From: Phyto melanocephala
Taxonomy: Eukaryota; Arthropoda; Insecta; Diptera; Rhinophoridae
Length of the DNA stretch: 64,000 nucleotides
Reading direction: 5' to 3'
NCBI GenBank assembly: GCA_941918925.1
Contig: OW799237.1
Coordinates: 10,893,201-10,957,200, forward strand
How positions within the stretch are numbered: position 1 is the stretch's first letter; each line of letters begins with the position of its first letter. The notes beneath the pieces are model-generated. The model saw only the letters and a list, made by a program, of their open reading frames with translations, was not told the origin of the DNA and made no database searches. A program made the position numbers and the translations under genes. Shown piece after piece: positions 59,201 to 64,000 of the stretch.

Positions 59201-59576
59201 ATGTTTAATAGTTTTTTAAGCTTAAGGTCCTTTTAATAATAAAAAATCTTTTTGTTTTGTTTTATATTATTTGATCAATATTTCGCTACTTCTTTGTGTA
59301 GCATCAGGATACACGTTTTTTATTATATATTAGTTTTTTGTTGGATTTGTGTCTTGATATTTGTTATTTTTTAAATAAATGTATTTTTTTTTTATTTATT
59401 TAAAAAATAACAAATATCAAGACACAAATCCAACAAAAAACTAATATATAATAAAAAACGTGTATCCTGATGATGCTACACAAAGAAGTAGCGAAATATT
59501 AATCAAATAATATAAAACAAAACAAAAAGATTTTTTCTTATTAAAAGGACCTTAAGCTTAAAAAACTATTAAACAT
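59201..59576. repeat. Long near-perfect hairpin (two ~180-base arms)
   Basis: 59201-59379 and 59393-59576 are inverse copies; the loop is only about 13 bases (59380-59392). Differences seen: a 3-base insertion (GATGAT in the right arm against one GAT in the left) and one or two substitutions. Arms contain GTGTAGCATCAGGATACACG and TTGGATTTGTGTCTTGATAT. The hairpin is flanked by ~50-base direct repeats (ATGTATTTTGAGAGCTGAAA at about 59060 and 59628). Confidence 0.8.
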
Positions 59577-59757
59577 ATATTATTATAAAAGGTCAAAGAA
59601 ACCAATAATTATTAAATTGTTTTTTATTTATGTATTTTGAGAGCTGAAATTTAAAATAAGTGTTGAAAAAAATAATCAGCTGACGAACCTAATGAATAAG
59701 TATGCCCTGGTTTTATTACAACAATTGATTTTTTGATGTTGATCTTTTTACGAGGGT

Positions 59758-60501
59758 GTAAAAGGGTATATAGTATAAGTTTGTCATTCCATGTGTTTAT
59801 TTCTACACTATTAATTTGAAACCTTATAAAGTTTATATATGTATTCTGAATCCTTATAGAAAGAGGAATTGATTTAGATGAGTCTGTTTGTTTATGCGTA
59901 TGTTAAAATCTTTTTAAAGCCCCCACGTATACTTCAGTCTCTTATATGGTATTAATTTATCAGATATTCTTTTGAGAATTTCGCTATTGAAAATCAGTTA
60001 TGTGGACACAATACGATCTGATATATTTACCCAAAGTCAGATTTTGCAGTTCCTATGGAACTTTTTTTAACGTTTATTATGTATGTATACGTACCTTTCC
60101 ATTAGCCAATTACCGACAAAGATATGGGCGAACAAAGTTTTTATAAACAGAAATGTCAATTAAAAATTCAGATAATCGACTTTCTAAATAAGTTTTGGTC
60201 ACAATTGCATTTTAAAATTGTCAATATTATGGTCTTGAAACTGTTACTGTTTAAAAATAACAAAATTGCTATACGGAGATATAAGCAAAAAATCACTTAT
60301 AAAACATATTTAAAAGGTGTCCTTTGTTGAAATATTTAGTCCGATAGGTCTATAAAAGTCAAAGACAAAAAAAGTTGCATAAAAACTTCTTAGCAAGCGT
60401 CGCTGTAACAAATTGTGTGTAGATGTATGTACATGATTGTACAAACTGTGTGAAGGGTATTTAAACATCGGCACAGCCGAATGTAGCCATATAACTTGTT
60501 T
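59758..60501 (+). mobile_element. Diverged DINE-1/mini-me-like element
   Basis: GTGTAAAAGGGTATATAGTA start, TTTGTCATTCCATGTG, a lost (GTCY)n, and the end TGTGAAGGGTATTTAAACAT ... CACAGCCGAATGTAGCCATA then TAACTTGTTTT. Same old subfamily as 27172-27785 (shared GTATTCTGAATCCTTATAGA-like words). Confidence 0.55.
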
Positions 60502-60828
60502 TCTTATACAAGGGTTTTTTGTTATGATTCGCTAATTATTATAGGGGACACATTTTTTACTGCAAGACTTCGGCAACTTTTTTTCGTAAATCAATATGGG
60601 CATAAATATTATAGTCATAAGTTAAGTTATAGCTAAAAGACAAATGTTTTATGATTACTACAGTACACTTTAATTTTTTTAAGTGTACATTTACGATAAC
60701 ACTACAAAACAAGGCGAATTAAATTTTTAAGCAGGGATGTCACAACGAAAAATAACTTCTCTACCAAAATTTCTTCAAAAAGGTTCAAAACTTACAATTA
60801 TGTTATAATTAAGTTATTAATTTAAATA

Positions 60829-60900
60829 TAACAAGTAAAAATGCTATATTCAGCAGTGCCGAATGTGATATTATCCTTTGCTATCATAACCATATATATG
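60829..60900 (-). mobile_element. DINE-1/mini-me-like 3' end fragment
   Basis: ATAACAAGTAAAAATGCTAT followed by TTCAGCAGTGCCGAATGTGA matches the reversed 3' end of the family. Only the end is recognisable. Confidence 0.5.
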
Positions 60901-61035
60901 TGTAATAACCACATCTTAGCTAAGTTTAGAATTCACATTTAATGTTATATTATATTCTATTTATATATATTTATTATTATTATTAAATATTTTACTGAAT
61001 TATTCGGGATATGGTTCCATAATTTTTCAATAATA

Positions 61036-61272
61036 TTTATTTGGTTGTTGGGTTTATGCTGGTTTATACGCATTTTACTGATGCTTATGCCAGATCATCA
61101 GTAAACCTTTTACCCAAATTCTTGAATTCTCATTTTGTTTACGAAAATTTAAAAATAAAACTTATAACATCTTAAACTTTTTCAATAATTTGGGTAAAAG
61201 GCTTACTGATGATCTGGCACAAGTACCAGTGAAATGCATATAAACCAGCTCAAACCCAACAACCAAATAAAT
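61036..61272. mobile_element. MITE with ~37-bp terminal inverted repeats (copy 2)
   Basis: ATTTATTTGGTTGTTGGGTT and inverse AACCCAACAACCAAATAAAT, with sub-terminal ACTGATGATCTGGCA pairs. Same family as 12008-12268, better preserved. It lies upstream of the DUSP11-like gene. Confidence 0.7.
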
Positions 61273-61960
61273 TGTATTATTTTTTTATTTGCTTTATTAT
61301 TCCAATACCATCTTTGATTTTGAATTTTTACAAAGTTGGCTGCATTATACTACTCAAGCCTTTTCATATGATAGCTACATTGATAGGGTTGAATAAAAAT
61401 TATCCACCACTTTGCTTAGGTCACCATCGTGGATTCAAACTTTTTATAGTTAACTGTCTACTGGTCAAGCGTTTTTATCTGATATAAATATTGTTCGGTT
61501 TGCAGGAGCAGAGCGATTACCATGTTTGACCCATATATCCACCATCTTATTTCGTACGTCATCTTGAATTTTTAATTTAATTTTGTCTGTATCTTGTCGA
61601 ATATAAATCTTAATTTAAAAAAAACAACTTATTTTTATCTTGAATAATATATGTCAATTTTTAATCTTATAAAAAATAGCAATATTTGTAACTATTAATT
61701 TTACACTTATAAGCACTGGTTAATATGTCACACATGCTTTGTTTTTATCTTGGGAACTTGGCAATCCTACATAGGATAATAATGAAGGGTAGAGCCAAAA
61801 GCGACTTTGTGTTCTTTCTGCCAAAAATTTTCGTTTTGACTCTATGTAGTTTGACAGTTATGAGATAAAAAAAAGTGATCAGCATATAACGTTTCCTTAG
61901 ATAGTAGACTTACCTTGTTAATTGTGCTTTATTCTGTTTTATTTTTGTGGCTGGTTTTAG

Positions 61961-62086
61961 ATTTTTTTGTAAAATATTAATAAAACAAATATTTTAGAAG
62001 TATTTTGTGGTATATATATACAGATTTTTTTGTAAAATATTAATAAAACAAATATTTTAGAAGTATTTTGTGGTATATATATACAG
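61961..62086 (+). repeat. Exact 63-bp tandem duplication just upstream of the DUSP11-like start
   Basis: 61961-62023 and 62024-62086 are the same 63 bases (starting ATTTTTTTGTAAAATATTAA and ending GGTATATATATACAG), with no difference seen. The second copy ends 4 bases before the ATG at 62091, so the promoter, the leader or a leader splice site (each ends in a T/A-rich run plus CAG) is duplicated. Confidence 0.85.
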
Positions 62087-62090
62087 AAAT

Positions 62091-64000
62091 ATGGCTCCGA
62101 ATATACCAGACAGGTAAACGTGTATACATAACTATTAATAGAAACCTTTTAAAGCATAAATTTATTTTATTACAGGTGGTGTAACTACAAACCCATTGGA
62201 AAAAAGATTGAAGGTACCAGGTTTATAGCATTTAAGGTTCCTTTGAAGGAGGTAAGTTATTGCTTATAATTATATTAAACAATAATGTAATATTGGCATG
62301 AAGCAAATATTTTGGTAAGATTAGTCTAGCTAATGTGGCATTCAGCAGACAGCCAGTGCGTGACAAATTTTTTTTTTTAATGGCAATTTAGTCGTGTGCG
62401 TTTTTGTACTAGAAAATAATTTTAATTGAAATAAAAATGTGTATATATGTGTAGAAGTTGTAGCTAGGTCCATTAATGTAAGTAGAAAGACACTAACCGA
62501 AATTATGCATAATTACGTTTGATTGTGGACATGTGTGGAGTTAGCGTATATTTTATAATAATCAGCCTTATTGCACTGCTTTACAAATTTTTAATTTGGA
62601 AAAATACCAAGAACGCCACATGCCTAGATAAGTTAATTGGGACCTTCTGAACACGAAAAACGCTGTAATTTTTTTTTTTAAGTACCGTTTTTTAGATAAC
62701 AGTACTTTTGTGTTTTTTGGTGTATGGTCCCACTCAAACCCTTGTGGAGCCCAACCGAAAAGTCTGATCGAGATAAATGGCGTATCGTTGGAAAGGTAAT
62801 TGAATGTCTTTTCCGTCAATATGCTGCAAATTTCTATCTGATAAGAAATGGCTGAGTTATGGCACCTTCAAAATTTGCCTATTTTTTACGTTTTTTTCAA
62901 AATTTTTCATTTTTACTTCGTTTTTTTTCTACGTTATAGTAAAGATCTGGAATGTTTTATTTTTTTACCAAATAGCTTATTTAATTACAAACATTTTAAG
63001 CGTAATTTGAAAAAAATCGGATAAAAAATAAAGTTTTTATTAAGGATTTTGTGGAACGACAATATTTTCATCTTTATTGCTTCATTTGCCTATTTTTAAC
63101 GTTTTTTTTTTTCAAAATTTTTCATATTTACTTCGTTTTTTTTCTACGTTGTAGTAAAGATCTGGAATGTTTTATTTTTTTGCCAAATAGCTTATTTAAT
63201 TACCAACATTTTAAGCGTAATTTGAAAAAAATCGGATGAAAAATAAAGTTTTTATAAAGGATTTTGTGGAACGACAATATTTTCATCTTCATTGCTCACA
63301 CATTGCTCGGTTGGGCTCCACAAGGGTTTGAGTGAGACCATACACCGAAAAACACAAAAGTACCGTTATCTAAAAAACGGTACTTAGAAAAAAAAAATTA
63401 CAACGTTTTTCGTGTTCAGGAGGTCCCAATTAACTTATCTAGGCATGTGGCGTTCTTGGTATTTTTTGGCTGTAAACCAGTGTTGTCAGTGGCGTTGTCG
63501 TATTTTTTGGTACCGTGTAATAGTTACGACAATGTAAAATGAATCAGACCTTGTCGTATTTCTGTCGTTTTCGACACAAAAACGACACGACAACGCCAAT
63601 GACAATAAGGCCGAATATATAAAAAAAGTTATGCACAATATCTATAGTAGAAAGAATATCGATATATAAATAGTTGAAATATATAAGCAATAAACCATTA
63701 CAACTTCTGTTTTCTCTCGCACAATTTTTAATTGCTTACAAAAAATGGTGTCAGAGAACTATTTGTTCTATAAAAAATATGAATTGGGTCTATTATACAA
63801 ATTTGTATGATAATGGATAAAAATCCTACTAATATAATAAATGCTTAGTTCCTTGGATGTTTGATACTCAATCATGTAAAAACGGTTGAACGGAAAAAAA
63901 TGAAATTTGGTACACAGATAGACAACAACATAGATTAGTTACCCTTTATCACGACAATCAACAAATTTGCGGAAATATGTAATAAAAATATTTTTTGTAT
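62091..64000 (+). CDS. DUSP11/PIR1-type RNA 5'-tri/diphosphatase (3' partial, first two coding exons)
   Basis: Exon 62091-62113 joins exon 62176-62251 (62-bp GT-AG intron) to give 33 residues: MAPNIPDRWCNYKPIGKKIE then GTRFIAFKVPLKE. The block IPDRWxxYxPxGxxIxGTRFIAFKVPL is the N-terminal signature of DUSP11/PIR1 and of the related RNA triphosphatase domain of capping enzymes. These cysteine phosphatases remove the 5' gamma and beta phosphates from RNA. The catalytic HCxxGxxR part must lie beyond the right edge; no further exon was found after the phase-0 donor at 62252 (GTAAGT). The rest of the span is intron containing a fold-back element and a small MITE. Assignment rests on a short conserved block. 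Confidence 0.75.
62600..63468. mobile_element. Fold-back element with ~160-base arms and an internal tandem pair
   Basis: Arms 62600-62758 and 63307-63468 are inverse copies (AAAATACCAAGAACGCCACA ... TGGAGCCCAACCGA). Between them, 62877-63081 and 63086-63296 are direct repeats of about 205-215 bases (ACTTCGTTTTTTTTCTACGT; GATTTTGTGGAACGACAATA). It lies within the second intron of the DUSP11-like gene. Non-coding. Confidence 0.75.
63481..63606. mobile_element. Small MITE with TTGTCAGTGGCGTTGTCGT ends
   Basis: GTTGTCAGTGGCGTTGTCGT and inverse ACGACAACGCCAATGACAAT enclose ~126 bp that contains further short inverted CGACA/TGTCG words. Immediately follows the fold-back element. Confidence 0.6.

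Overview
The window looks like AT-rich nuclear DNA from a higher fly (Diptera, probably a calyptrate such as a blow fly or house-fly relative). The reasons are short GT-AG introns with insect-type splice sites, protein-coding genes that read clearly as insect orthologues, Helentron/DINE-1/mini-me-like repeats with (GTCY)n tracts, LINE tails of AACCT repeats, and very many miniature inverted-repeat elements. The species assignment is inference. All exon chains given here were checked for reading frame by hand, not with software.

Layout, left to right. (1) 2387-9525 (+): the 3' part of a RING-finger gene, in four exons. One intron carries two near-identical ~890-bp repeat copies in inverted orientation, a LINE fragment and a tRNA-derived SINE. 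(2) 9526-19198: gene-poor DNA with palindromic MITEs, a decayed piggyBac-like transposase, a DINE-like copy and the first long tract of a degenerate GGGACAAAAAT-type repeat. (3) 19199-38411 (-): an invertebrate-type lysozyme (destabilase family) of 161 residues in three exons. Its signal-peptide exon is separated from the rest by an 18.65-kb intron full of mobile-element debris, including a ~2.9-kb, >99% identical tandem duplication. (4) 39924-40679 (-): eEF1-beta, with a TCT/5'-TOP-type start. (5) 41237-43214: two DINE-like copies facing each other, then a candidate 63-residue small ORF at 43372-43563. (6) 50536-58010 (+): Macoilin, ten coding exons, 1059 residues, including one GC-AG intron. 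(7) 58550-61272: more DINE-like copies, a long near-perfect hairpin and a MITE. (8) 62091 to the right edge (+): the first two coding exons of a DUSP11/PIR1-type RNA 5' phosphatase, with an exact 63-bp duplication just upstream and a fold-back element in its intron.

The protein-coding genes do not form a pathway: a ubiquitin-ligase-like protein, a secreted lysozyme-fold protein, a translation factor, an ER membrane protein and an RNA phosphatase. The distinctive biology lies in the repeats: inverted duplications able to form long double-stranded RNA in introns, nested MITEs, a SINE lying beside a fragment of its likely LINE partner, and a diffuse low-complexity motif covering about 6 kb. I found no CRISPR, rRNA gene or functional tRNA gene. 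I did not find a clearly new biological system; the best candidates for something undescribed are the GGGACAAAAAT tracts, the inverted intronic pair and the small ORF.
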